A DNA stretch of 64,000 nt from Elymus sibiricus (GCA_039707655.1 CM077675.1:415771162-415835161); one strand, 5' to 3'. Positions 44,997-54,892 are shown, counted from the stretch's first letter. Notes: generated by a model from the sequence alone, not told the origin. Made by a program: numbers and translations.

Positions 44997-46628
44997 TGAT
45001 GTCTACTACGCAACCTTCTTCTTGTAGACTCGTGTTGGGCCTCCAAGCGCAGAGTTTTGTAGGACAGTAGAAAATTTCCCTCAAGTGGATGACCTAAGGT
45101 TTATCAATCCGTGGGAGGCATAGGATGAAGATAGTCTCTCTCAAACAACCCTGCAACCAAATAACAAAGAGTCTCTTGTGTCCCCAACACACCCAATACA
45201 ATGGTAAATTGTATAGGTGCACTAGTTCGGCGAAGAGATGGTGATACAAGTGTAATATGGATGGTAGATATAGGTTTTTATAATCTGAAAATATAAAAAC
45301 AGCAAGGTAGCAAGTAACAAAAGTGAGCACAAACGGTATTGCAATGCTTGAAAACAAGGCCTAGAGTTCATACTTTCACTAGTGCAAGTTCTCTCAACAA
45401 TACTAACATAGTTGAATCATATATAAATCCCTCACGTGCGACAAAGAGTTCACTCCAAAGTCACAAGTAGCGGAGAACAAACGAAGAAATTATTGTAGGG
45501 TACGAAACCACCTCAAAGTTATCTTTTCTGATCAATCTTATGAGCTATCCCTATAAGTGTCACGAACAGCCCTAGAGTTCGTACTAAAATAACACCTTAA
45601 GATACACATCAACCAAAACCCTAATGTCACCTAGATACCCCAATGTCACCTCGAGTACCCATGGGCTTGATTATACGATATGCATCACATAATTTCAGAT
45701 TCATCACGTTCAATCCAACACAAAGAACTTCAAAGAGTGCCCCAAAGTTTCTACCGGAGAGTCAAGACGAAAACGTGTGCCAACCCCTATGCATAGATTC
45801 CCAAGGTCACGGAACCCGCAAGTTGATCACCAAAACATACATCAAGTGGATCAATAGAACATCCCATTGTCACCACGGATATCCCATCGCAAGACATACA
45901 TCAAGTGTTCTCAAATCCTTAAAGATTCAATCCGATAAGAAAACTTCAAAGGGAAAACTCAATTCATCACAAGAAGATAGAGAGGGGAAAACTCCATATG
46001 ATTCATCTATATCAATAAAGCTCGCGGTACATCAAGATCGTGTCATCTCAAGAACACGAGAGAGAGAGATCAAACACATAGCTACTGGTACATACCCTCA
46101 GCCCCGAGGGTGAACTACTCCCTCCTCATCATGGAGACCGCCGGGATGATGAAGATGGCCTCCGGTGATGGTTTCCCCCTCCGGCAGGGTGCCGGAACGG
46201 GCTCTCGATTGGTTTTTCGTGGCTCTGGAGGCTTGCGGCGGCGGAACTCCCGATCTAGGTTTGTTTCTGGGAGTTTTAGTATTTATAGGAATTTTTGGTG
46301 TCGGTCCCACGCCCAGAAGGTTCCCGAGGAAGTCACAAGCCAGGGGGGCGCGCCCTAGGGGGGGGCGCCCCCCAGGCTTGTGGCCTCCTCGGTCACTTCC
46401 TGGCCCAGCTTTTTGCTCCAGTATTTTTTATATTTTCCAAAAATATTCTCCGTAAATTTTCAGCCCATTCCGATAACTTTTATTTCTGCTCAAAAAACAA
46501 CACGGTAGCTCTGCTGAAAACAGCGTCAGTCCGGGTTAGTTCTAATAAAATCATACCAAAATCATATAGAATTATTGTAAACATGGCATGAATACTTCAT
46601 AAATTATAGATACGTTGGAGACGTATCA
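44997..46628 (-). repeat. 5' LTR of the nested gypsy element
   Basis: 1632 bp, colinear with 39355-40992. Plus strand TGATGTCTACTACGCAACC to GGAGACGTATCA. Confidence 0.95.
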
Positions 46629-48049
46629 GGGAGACGTGAAATCAGGCTGAACGAGCTCCGTGGAAGCCACGCTGCTTCTCCGCTGAGATGGAGGGGTAGC
46701 TTCTGGGGTAGCGTCGAAGGAAGGATCTTCGTGCCGCTCAGATGGTTGGCTGGTAGCTCGCTGGCTCTCAAGTTCCTCTAGTTTTGCTAATGTTGCACTG
46801 AGCTTCTGCATTTCGCTTGCTTCCTGTTTCCTCTTTCTCTCTCGGCTTCGATAACCACCGCTGTCGGGAAACCCATGCTTCCACGGAACGGAGTCTGATG
46901 TGCCTCGTGTTCGTCCAGGGTGTTCAGGATTCCCGAGGGCCTCTGTCAGCTCGTCCTTCTCTCTGTCGGTAATGAACGTCCTTTCCTGCGCTGCCTTGAT
47001 TGCTGCCTGAAGCTTCCGGAAGGGTATTGCAAGTTGCTCGTCCGTCCAAACACACTCCCCTGTTTCTGGGTCCAAAGTTCCCCCAACCCCGAAGAACCAA
47101 GTCCTTCAACGATCTGGCCAGTGCAATGTCGCTGGTTGGACATTCTTAGCAAGCAGGTCTTGCTCAGCTTTGTCCCACAACTGTCGGGCTTTGTAGTAGC
47201 CACCTGACCCCGTGTGATGGTGATACTTCTTCTTTGCAGCATTTTTCTTGTTTGTCAGTGACCATTTCTTACCCTTCTCCGATTTCTCGTAGGCCACAAA
47301 TTCGGGCCATTGATCTCTTATCTTCTCATATCGACCGATGAATTTCGGAGTCTCCTCTTTCTCGACAAACTTTGTGTTCAACTCTTTCTTCCAGTTCCTG
47401 AATAGTTCTGCCATCTTCTTAAGAGCAAACGCCTTGACCTTTCGCTCTATAACTGGGTTATTCGGATCCTCCTCTCTCGGTAGGCTGAAATTTGTCATCA
47501 GCTCGGTCCAAAGATCATCTTTCAGTCTATCATGGACATAAGAAACTTCAGGGTCCTTATTATTCTTATTCCATTGCTGGGTGTTGATCGAGACATAGTC
47601 CCTAACAACAACTCCACACTGATGTACAAATGCGTCCTTGGTCCGCTTGGGAGCAATCGGTTGGCCATCTTTCGCGACTTCTGTGATCATGAACCTTTCA
47701 TCCGGGCGCAACCTTTTCTTCGGGCCTCGTCTCCTTACCTCGTCGGACTTTGCAACAGTTGAGGCTCCCTCCTCCGTTCGGTCACCGGAGCCGTGATGAT
47801 GATCTCCTTCCTCCGCCATTCGGTCATCGGAGCCGTCATGATCTCCTTCCTCCTCCATTGTTGGATCACCGGAGCCATCATCTTCTCCTTCCTGACCATC
47901 GGTGTCGTTGAGATACGACAAGGGATCACCTCCGGCTCGGATTATATCCCCCAACAACTGTTCTTTTTCTAAGTCTCTGTGATCCATAGTTTTTGCAAAT
48001 ATTACAACATGGCAATATACAAACATGAGATATGCAAATCAATACAAGG

Positions 48050-48185
48050 CAATGCAACAATACGATCATATAATATCACTAATACATCATCGAATAGTAT
48101 CGCTAATACATCATCGAATATTATCATTAATACATCTCGAATATTATCATTAATACATCTCGAATATTATTATATAATATCACTA
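48050..48185. repeat. minisatellite upstream of the Ulp1-like gene
   Basis: About five units of 22-27 bp of the form AATA(T/G)TATC(A/G)(T/C)TAATACATC then (ATC or T)CG. It lies between the ATG at 47987 and the small frame at 48170-48586, probably in an intron or leader. Non-coding. Confidence 0.8.
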
Positions 48186-48586
48186 AACAGATATAGTTGA
48201 CGTCTCGCGGCGCGGGCGATGGACACCCAAAGAGAAGGAACTATGACAGGATCATAGCCCGGGTGAGATCCCTGAAGAACCTGCCAGGTATTGGAGAACC
48301 TAGCGTGCAACGCAGCCATGTAGCGTCGGACGTGCTCGTCCTCCTCCCTGACAAGGCGACGTACCACCTCCGCGGGGGCCGGCTCCCTCTGCACCGACAG
48401 TGGTCCACGCGACCGCCACCAAAGAACCTCCGGGTCGACGACGGGACCTTGATTCCTCACCAAGCTGGGCGCCCCGGAAGGCAGCACCTCCCAGTGCCAG
48501 CCCGGCGGAGCCCAGTCCCGGACATGGTGCCTCTCAAGCAGGTGGTCGCCGGCGCCGAATCGACGACGAGGATGCGGGCCGGGCAT
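48170..48586 (-). CDS. small conserved CACTA frame of unknown function
   Basis: ATG at 48586 (MPGPHPRRRFGAGDHLLERH; an in-frame ATG also lies at 48604), about 138 codons. The protein has an Arg-rich start, then VRDWAPPGWHWEVLPSG, a VVDPEVLWWRSRGPLSV stretch, and VRRYMAALHARFSNTWQVLQ. It has no stop or shift, unlike its neighbours. Its base composition is GC-rich. It precedes the Ulp1-like gene on the same strand and could be a separate protein or a spliced 5' exon. I recognise it as CACTA-associated in grasses, without known function. Confidence 0.5.
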   Translation of the reverse strand: MPGPHPRRRFGAGDHLLERHHVRDWAPPGWHWEVLPSGAPSLVRNQGPVVDPEVLWWRSRGPLSVQREPAPAEVVRRLVREEDEHVRRYMAALHARFSNTWQVLQGSHPGYDPVIVPSLWVSIARAARRQLYLFSDII

Positions 48587-48733
48587 CGTCGACGTTGAGA
48601 ACAAATTCTACAACTATTTAAATTCCTACTATTTAATAAACTTTAATAAAGATGATTGTATTTGACAACTATGATAATAATAACATATTTAACAACAATG
48701 ACACATTTTCTACTTAAGCGATCATCGGGGACT

Positions 48734-48920
48734 CCTCCCCGGCGATCGCCGGGGACTCCTCCCCGGCGATCGTTGGGGACTCCTCGGGTTCGCCGACTAA
48801 AACAACTAAAACTTTTTTACAACTAAAACAACTAAAACAACAAATTAATAAAACAAACTAAAACAACTAATAAAACAATCTAAAACAACTAATAAAAATA
48901 CTAAAACAAACTAAAAAACT
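48734..48920. repeat. short tandem repeats (GC-rich 25-mer, then ACTAAAACA units)
   Basis: A unit like CGGGGACTCCTCCCCGGCGA recurs at 48726-48785, followed by about ten copies of AACTAAAACA-type units to 48920. Non-coding. Confidence 0.75.
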
Positions 48921-48923
48921 AAA

Positions 48924-49380
48924 ATGCGGGCGAGGGCCGGGGCAGGCCAGCAGCGCCTGCGCACGCGGCCACGGTGGCCGCGGTGGCCGCGGAGGAGGGG
49001 GCAGGAGCAGGGGGCAGGAGCTCACCGGCGACGACGGGCTCGGGGAGGAGGCGCGGGCGGCGATGACGGGGCTCGGGGAGGTGGCGCGGGCGGCGTTCGG
49101 CGTCAGGGGCGGCGACGAGCTCAACGAGGACGAGGAGGCGCGCGGGGACGGGCTCGGGGCGGCGGCGAGGTCAGGCTCGGGGGCGGCGGCGACGACGGGC
49201 TCGGGGGCGGCGGTTAGGACGGGCTCGGGGGTGGCGGCGATGACGAGGACGGGCTCGGGGGCGGCGGCGACGACGAGGACGGGCTCGGAGACGGCGGCGA
49301 CGACGAGGACGGGCTCGGGGGCGGCGGCGAGCTCCGGCAGCCTGGCGGCGTCGGGGCAGGGCGTTGGCATCGGGGCGAAT
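48924..49380. other. GC-rich tract with GGCTCGGGGGCGGCGGC repeats
   Basis: Repeats of about 30 bp (GACGGGCTCGGGGGCGGCGGC and variants with GACGACGAGGAC) run from about 49190 to 49330. Long frames on both strands are low-complexity (Ala-Pro-Glu-Pro on the minus strand, Gly-Ser-Gly on the plus). The minus-strand frame 49370-48867 could be a leader of the small CACTA gene, but it has no recognisable domain. Confidence 0.5.
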
Positions 49381-49429
49381 GGGAGAGGTTGGGGGAGAAT
49401 TCGACTAGTCCTGCCTTATATATCCAACC

Positions 49430-49690
49430 CTTTAGTCCCGGTAGGTGCCACCAACCGGGACCAATGCCCCCCTTTCGTCCCGGTTGGTGCCACCAACCGG
49501 GACTAAAGGTCAATTTCAGCAGCCCAAAGGGCGGGAAGCAGAGACCTTTGGTCCCGGTTGGTGGCTCCAACCAGGACTAAAGGGTGGCATTAGTCCCGGT
49601 TGGTGGCACCAACCGGGATGAAAGGGTGGCATTGGTCCCGGTTGGAGCCACCAACCGGGACTAAAGGGTTGGTCCTGGCTGTGGTGGGAG
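49430..49690. repeat. internal set of CACTA subterminal-type repeats
   Basis: Five or so palindromic units, such as TTTAGTCCCGGTAGGTGCC/ACCAACCGGGACC and TTAGTCCCGGTTGGTGGC/ACCAACCGGGATGAAAGG. They are the same motif as at both element ends but lie about 4.8 kb from the right end. A similar single unit remains at 4495 in CACTA-1 at the homologous place, so this central cluster seems a regular part of the family. Confidence 0.85.
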
Positions 49691-49769
49691 TTTAGTCCCA
49701 CCTCGCCAAGCGAGAGGCGCTCGCACCGGTTTATAAGCCCGCCCCTCTCTGCCTTGTTGAGTTCCTCTC

Positions 49770-49875
49770 AAAGTGAAAATAGATGCCCTTATACGGGAAA
49801 TTCGACCTGAAATCAAAGTGCATCACTTTGATTTCAGGTTGAATTTTCCCTATAAGCGCATCTATGTTCACTTTT
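49770..49875. repeat. long foldback with 51-bp arms and 3-nt loop
   Basis: Arm 1 (49770-49820) ends GACCTGAAATCAAAGTG; the loop is CAT; arm 2 (49824-49875) starts CACTTTGATTTCAGGTTG. Over about 51 bp only some five positions fail to pair. It is AT-rich, non-coding, and lies 60-70 bp downstream of the TTTATAAGC box at 49730. Confidence 0.85.
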
Positions 49876-50019
49876 GCTATTTTTTTATGTTATTTTTTGC
49901 ATATTAAAAGTTCTTAACAAAAAATACTTTATGAATATTCTTTTTGCTATTAAAGTTTATAACAAAAATAACTTTGATAATTTTAGTTGCATAAATTTTA
50001 TATAATATTAAGTTAAATA

Positions 50020-52310
50020 ACTTTGATCGGACGAAAACACGTCTATTACAAAGGGATTTCAATTTTTTAAACATATTTTAATTCAAGACTTTTTCTGCAT
50101 TCAATATGCACCATTCAAAGCCACATCATCACTTTTCAACCCTTTTCTGACTTCATTTACTATTTTTCATGCATTTCATGATTTATTTTGAGCTAAAATG
50201 ACCCTAAATTGAAAAGCACTGCAAATGAACTCTGAAATGGTTGCAAGTTGGCATGGTATCATCATTTCACCCACATAGCATGTGCTAAAAAGTTGAGAGG
50301 GTTACGGCAAAAACTGGATACACTTCGTGTACGAACTGGACAATCTCTTTCGAAGTGTCAGGGTTTCAGACGAAAACTCATCTGTTACAAACGGATTTCA
50401 ATTTTTTAACCATATTTAAACTCATGACTTTTTATGCATTCAATATGCACCATTCAAAGCCACATCATCACTTTTCAAACCTTTTCTGACTTCATTTGCT
50501 ATTTTTCATGCATTTCATGATTTATTTTGAGCTAAGATGACCCTGAATTGAAAAGCACTGCAAATGAACTCTGAAATGGTTGAAAGTTGGCATGGTATCA
50601 TCATTTCACCCACATAGCATGTGCTAAAAAGTTGAGAGGGTTACGGCAAAAACTAGATGCACTTCGTATACGAACTGGACAATCTCTTTCGAAGTGTGAG
50701 GGTTTCAGACGAAAACTCATCTGTTACAAAAGGATTTCAATTTTTTAAACATATTTGAACTCGAGACTTTTTCTGCATTCAATATGCACCATTCAAAGCC
50801 ACATCATCACTTTTCAAACCTTTTCTGACTTCATTTGCTATTTTTCATGCATTTCATGATTTATTTTGAGCTAAAATGACCCTGAATTGAAAAGCACTGC
50901 AAATGAACTCTGAAATGGTTGCAAGTTGGCATGGTATCATCATTTCACCCACATAGCATGTGCTAAAAAGTTGAGAGGGTTACGGCAAAAACTGGATGCA
51001 CTTCGTGTACAAACTAAATAATCTCTTTCGAAGTGTCAGGGTTTTGGACGAAAACTCATCTGTTACAAAAGGATTTCAATTTTTTAAACATATTTGAACT
51101 CAAGACTTTTTCTGCATTCAATATGCACCATTCAAAGCCACATCATCACTTTTCAAACCTTTTCTGACTTCATTTGCTATTTTTCATGCATTTCATGATT
51201 TATTTTGAGCTAAAATGACCCTGAATTGAAAAGCACTGCAAATGAACTCTGAAATGGTTGAAAGTTGGCATGGTATCATCATTTCACCCACATAACATGT
51301 GCTAAAAAGTTGAGAGGGTTACGGCAAAAACTGGATGCACTTCGTGTACAAAATGAACAATCTCTTTCGAAGTATCAGGGTTTCAGACGAAAACTCATCT
51401 GTTACAAAAGGCATTTCTATTTTTTAAACATATTTGAACTCAAGACTTTTTCTATATTGAATATGCACCATTCAAAGCCACATCATCACTTTTCAAACCT
51501 TTTCGGACTTCATTTGCTATTTTTCATGCATTTCATGATTTATTTTGAGCTAAGATGACCATGAATTGAAAAGCACTACAAATGAACTCTGAAATGGTTG
51601 AAAGTTGGCATGGTATCATCATTTCACCCACATAGCATGTGCTAAAAAGTTGAGAGGGTTACGGGAAAAACTGGATGCACTTCGTGTACAAACTGGACAA
51701 TCTCCTTCGAAGTATCAGGGTTTTGGACGAAAACTTGTCTGTTACAAAGGGTTTTCGTTTTTTAACATATTTTAACTCAAGACTTTTTCTGCATTCAATA
51801 TGCACCATTCAAAGCCACATCATCACTTTTCAACCCTTATCTGACTTAATTTGCTATTTTTCATGCATTTCATGATTTATTTTGAGCTAAGATGACCCTG
51901 AATTGAAAAGCACTGCAAATGAACTCTGAAATGGTTGAAAGTTGGCATGGTATCATCATTTCACCCACATAGCATGTGCTAAAAAGTTGAGAGGGTTACG
52001 GGAAAAACTGGATGCACTTCGTGTACAAACTGGACAATCTCCTTCGAAGTATCAGGGTTTCGGATGAAAACTCGTCTGTTACAAAGGGATTTCATTTTTT
52101 TAAACATATTTTAACTCAAGACTTTTTCTGCATTCAATATGCACCATTCAAAGCCACATCATCACTTTTCAACCCTTATCTGACTTCATTTGCTATTTTT
52201 CATGCATTTCATGATTTATTTTGAGCTAAGATGACCCTGAGATTGAAAAGCACTGCAAATGAACTCTGAAATGGTTGAAAATTTGCATGGTATCATAATT
52301 TCACCCTTGC
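50020..52310. repeat. tandem array of the 339-bp unit (about 6.7 copies) in CACTA-2
   Basis: The anchor GAGCTAA(A)ATGACC or GAGCTAAGATGACC starts at 50190, 50529, 50868, 51207, 51547, 51884 and 52223, giving spacings of 339, 339, 339, 340, 337 and 339. It is the same unit as in CACTA-1 (5035-6640) with subgroup differences (TGAAATGGTTG here, TGAAAAGGTTG there), so copies within each element have been homogenised. Non-coding. Confidence 0.95.
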
Positions 52311-52328
52311 TTATTGGAGAGAAAGTCT

Positions 52329-52388
52329 TCACTTTTTCTTTGCGTGTGTCCCTTGCTTATTGCGCCGTAACCATGGACAATCTTCATC
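52329..52388 (-). pseudogene. last codons of a deleted TNPD transposase in CACTA-2
   Basis: The minus strand encodes PWLRRNKQGTHAKKK then TGA (52329-52331), matching the C-terminus of the CACTA-1 transposase (PWLRRNKEGTHVKKK, stop at 6673). It sits in the same position directly before the 339-bp array. Sequence further upstream no longer matches TNPD. So the rest of the transposase was lost from CACTA-2 and only this end remains. Confidence 0.8.
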
Positions 52389-52620
52389 ACATACATCACA
52401 ATGCTTCAGAAAGCTTGCTCACATCATACTAAATATTCTTACACACAAACCGTACTTAAACAGGGACATAATATAAATAATAGTTCAGATATCCATTACA
52501 AAAAGTACTGCATAATTGAAGATACCAATCCTACTCTTCCGGATTGCAAACCTACTCGTCCGAATCAGGAGACTCCCAAGCACTACATAATAGAGATAAA
52601 AGTGTTCGCCATTGCAAACA
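52389..52620. other. spacer between the TNPD remnant and the exonuclease-like gene
   Basis: AT-rich DNA with the phrase CCTACTC(G/T)TC(C)… twice (52550 and 52618 regions). No gene recognised. It is probably the 3' untranslated region of the exonuclease-like gene. Confidence 0.4.
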
Positions 52621-54056
52621 CTACTCGTCGTCCGGATCAGAATACCCCCAAGCAGGAGACCCATGGGGCACTGGTGGTGGTACTAGTGGTACGAGGTGAC
52701 GCTGCCCATAATTGAAGATTCCAATCCTGCGGTACAACTCGTATGCAACGTACCCATCTATTGCTGCATACTCAATGTTGATTGGGTCAAGTGGGGTCTT
52801 CTCCCAATTTTTGTGCCCTGACTTGGGGAATTTTGTCTTCATATCAGCGTAGTCCTCGTCGATCAGGGCGGCTGCCATATCAGCCATTGAAGTCTTGTCT
52901 TGCTCAAGCCTGAACCTGCCCTGAAGATCAATGTGGCATTCAGCTGGTATCTCAATACCCCAGGTGCGCCTCATCTTGATCTTGTCATTCGTTATATCAA
53001 CGCTAGCAAAATATATGCCGCTGCGAAGGAACTCCATGAGTTTTGGACAGTGCTTGTCACTACTGCCACAACAAAATGGAACAAATGTGTTAAATACTGC
53101 TGCAACAAGTATATTTTAGAACAAGTATAATAAGAATCATAACAAGTATATTTTAGAACAAGTATAATAAGAATCATAACAAGTATATTTCGGCACAAGT
53201 ATAATAAGAATCATAAAAAGTATAATAAGAATCATAACAAGTTTATTTCGGCACAAGTATAATAAGAATCATAACAAGTATAATAAGAATCATAACAAGT
53301 ATAATTTAGAACAAGTATAATAAGAATCATAACAAGTATAATTCGGAACAAGTATAATAAGAATCATAACAAGTATAATAAGAATCATAGCAAGTTTCCT
53401 ATTCCTATGCATTTCCTATCCTACGAATCAAAAGAAGCCCCTAAACTATGACATGTTCTCCCACGATGGCCAATATGCAACTACAAGGAAAATTCTTATG
53501 CAATTTTCCTATCCTATTCCTATCCTCCTATTCCTATTCCTATGCAATTTTCCTAATCCTCCTATTCCTATGCAATTTTCTATTCCTATGCAATTTTCCT
53601 ATGAATCAAAGAAAAGCCCCAATTTTCCTATGAATCAAAGAAAAGCCCCAATTTTCCTATGAATCAAAGAAAAGCCCCAATTTTCCTATGCATTATTCCT
53701 ATGAATCAAGGAAACTATGACATGTTCTCGACATTCCCAATCCTCCTATTCCTATGCAATTTTCCTATCCTATGAATCAAAGAAAAGCCCCAATTCAAAC
53801 TATGACAAGTTTTGTATTACCTTGCCCACTAGAAGACCATGACATGTTTCTTCAAACAAAGTTGGACGACGGCAACATTGCGACCATCGACCATGTACTC
53901 GAGATCGAGGCCCATGAACTTGTGTTTCTCCTCTTGAAGCCATTCCTCGAACATGGAAAGAAAACCCTCGACTTTGGCGTTGTCGTTCGTGTAGACGACA
54001 TGGAGATTGGTCATGCCATGTGCGAGCACGTTCCCGTAGTGAGTGATTGGATTCAT
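52621..54056 (-). pseudogene. DEDDy 3'-5' exonuclease-like gene carried by CACTA-2
   Basis: Two exons: 54056-53821 and 53062-52621, with a GT-AG intron of 758 bp and joining phases, 225 codons. Exon 1 (MNPITHYGNVLAHGMTNLHV) holds exonuclease motif I in FMGLDLEYMVDGRNVAVVQL (Asp-x-Glu). Exon 2 holds motif II in SGIYFASVDITNDKIKM and motif III in PINIEYAAIDGYVAYELYRR (Tyr-x3-Asp). These are the residues of the RNase D/WRN exonuclease family, which removes 3' nucleotides from DNA or RNA. A TAG at 53829-53831, where VFQWA is expected, ends the frame at the close of exon 1; the rest is open. It lies where the transposase gene starts in CACTA-1, next to the right-end repeats, and may use that promoter. 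Function in the element is unknown. Confidence 0.8.
53105..53790. repeat. minisatellites in the intron of the exonuclease-like gene
   Basis: From 53110 to 53395, about a dozen units of AAGTATAATAAGAATCATAAC and variants with ATTT(A/C)GGAAC. From 53490 to 53780, CCTATTCCTATGCAATTTTC units and four copies of ATGAATCAAAGAAAAGCCCC with AATTTTCCT. They probably account for most of the intron length. Confidence 0.85.
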
Positions 54057-54184
54057 GGTGGAGGATGGGGAAGAAGAGAGGAGAGGGAGACGAACAGAAA
54101 TGGAGGCCGGTCGCGTTACTGTAGCGTTTCCCATGTATGATCTCGCGCGGAACAACTTCCAAGGCACGGGATTTGAACGGTTGG

Positions 54185-54447
54185 GACATTTAGTCCCGGT
54201 TTGAGCCACGAACCGGGACTAAAAGGGCTCGCGCCAGGCGAACGGTTGCCACCACCCCTTTAGTCCCGGTTGGTGTCACCAACCGGGACTAAAGGTCCCG
54301 TTCGAACCGGGACTGATGCGTGACGAACCCCGGCCGGCGTCCTAGCCGCTCGAACCGGGACTAATGCTCACATTAGTCTCGGTTCGTAACACGACCAGGA
54401 CTAAAGCTCTGATCCGGCCTGGACCAAAGCCCAGTTTTCTACTAGTG
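54185..54447. repeat. CACTA-2 right subterminal and terminal repeats
   Basis: Units such as TTTAGTCCCGGTTTGAGCCA with GAACCGGGACTAAAAGG, TTTAGTCCCGGTTGGTGTC with ACCAACCGGGACTAAAGG, and CGAACCGGGACTGATGCG, ending CCCAGTTTTCTACTAGTG. The final 90 bp, including GCGTCCTAGCCGCTCGAACC, are colinear with the CACTA-1 right end (10770-10886). Confidence 0.9.
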
Positions 54448-54892
54448 ACATTTTATGAAGGCATATCTGGGATCATGTCTAGATTACTTTTGTCTGTTCA
54501 ATAGTCGCTGGAGCTTGTACTTTATGAACCCCAACATTAGGCGGCTTCTTGTGTTACTTTTCAATTTACCGTAGTTCTCAGCTTCCTCCAAATCATGCAA
54601 GGGTTACAATTTCTTTTGATAAAGGGAATATACTAACATCAATAAGATACCAACTGCACCTTTTGTCTACACCGATACAACAATATTAAGAGCTACTCAA
54701 GGCAGAGTATGCACACAACCAAATTATTGCAAAAGTAAAACAGAGTGATCAACAGTTGCAACAAACCTCGGGATCAGCCAACGATGATGGCAATCAAACC
54801 TCAGTATCAGCTAGCGATGATGGCAATCAAGAGCGATCAAGAGGTTTTTGCCGAATTCGGGGTGAACTTGGCGAGTTGGGGGTGGACGATCT
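54448..54892 (+). other. single-copy-looking segment between CACTA-2 and the right gypsy element
   Basis: 445 bp that match no transposon end I know. Part is an open frame (54756 on): QQTSGSANDDGNQTSVSASD then DGNQERSRGFCRIRGELGEL, with a 33-bp tandem repeat ((T)CAGCC/TAACGATGATGGCAATCAA). It runs into the gypsy LTR, so any gene here would be cut off. It may be ancestral sequence downstream of the HMA2-like gene. I cannot name a product. Confidence 0.4.

Larger units (their letters stand above)
39355..46628 (-). mobile_element. non-autonomous Ty3/gypsy retrotransposon nested in CACTA-2
   Basis: LTRs at 39355-40992 and 44997-46628 flank a 4.0-kb interior on the minus strand. The flanking pentamers AGGAG (39350-39354) and GGGAG (46629-46633) differ at one base. 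The tRNA-Asp primer site and polypurine tract are in place, but no reverse transcriptase, integrase or protease is encoded. The interior holds one open frame (44869-44063) and a duplicated 0.7-kb segment. By eye the LTRs differ at a little over twenty positions in 1.63 kb, near 1.5%. It must use enzymes from another element to move. The family resembles Triticeae gypsy groups with TGATACGTCTCC ends. Confidence 0.93.
37073..47987 (-). pseudogene. CACTA-2 Transposase_24/Ulp1-like protease gene, split by a nested retrotransposon
   Basis: Start ATG at 47987 (MDHRDLEKEQLL). Acidic N-terminus with Asp/Gly/Ser-rich repeats, then a Transposase_24-like (Ptta/En/Spm) domain (FALKKMAELFRNWKKELN, KFIGRYEKIRDQWPEFVAYE, then HTGSGGY and ARQLWDKAEQDLL). 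The gypsy element at 39355-46628 interrupts between DFTS and RYPVDSI. A Pro-rich part with PPPARQGT repeats follows, then a C-terminal domain in six pieces ending 38103; 38020-37847; 37766-37656; 37573-37507; 37390-37301; 37204-37073, all with GT-AG sites and matching phases. That domain resembles Ulp1 (C48) cysteine proteases: FHFILLSIKL, VTVLDSRRKD and CGYYVCEFIR supply His, Asp and Cys. Stops TGA at 47106 and TAG at 38975 lie in otherwise open frame. Role in transposition unproven. Confidence 0.88.
36505..54447 (-). mobile_element. CACTA (En/Spm) DNA transposon CACTA-2, both ends present
   Basis: The left end CACTAGTAGAAAACAGGG starts at 36505; the right end CCCAGTTTTCTACTAGTG stops at 54447, an inverted match at 17 of 18 positions. 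Flanking triplets are ACG and ACA, one mismatch in the expected 3-bp duplication. The element is 17.9 kb, or about 10.7 kb without the nested gypsy element. From the right end: subterminal repeats, an exonuclease-like gene, the last codons of TNPD, the 339-bp array, a foldback, an internal set of subterminal-like repeats, a small conserved frame, then the Transposase_24/Ulp1 gene and left subterminal repeats. All genes read leftward. With no TNPD of its own it would depend on another element for movement. Confidence 0.9.

Noticed and set aside
48867..49506. Ala-Pro-Glu-Pro and Gly-Ser-rich frames on both strands
   Set aside because: They are translations of a GC-rich tandem repeat in CACTA-2; no conserved domain.
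53105..53400. CRISPR-like array
   Set aside because: The units are contiguous AT-rich minisatellite copies without distinct spacers, in an intron of a plant transposon.
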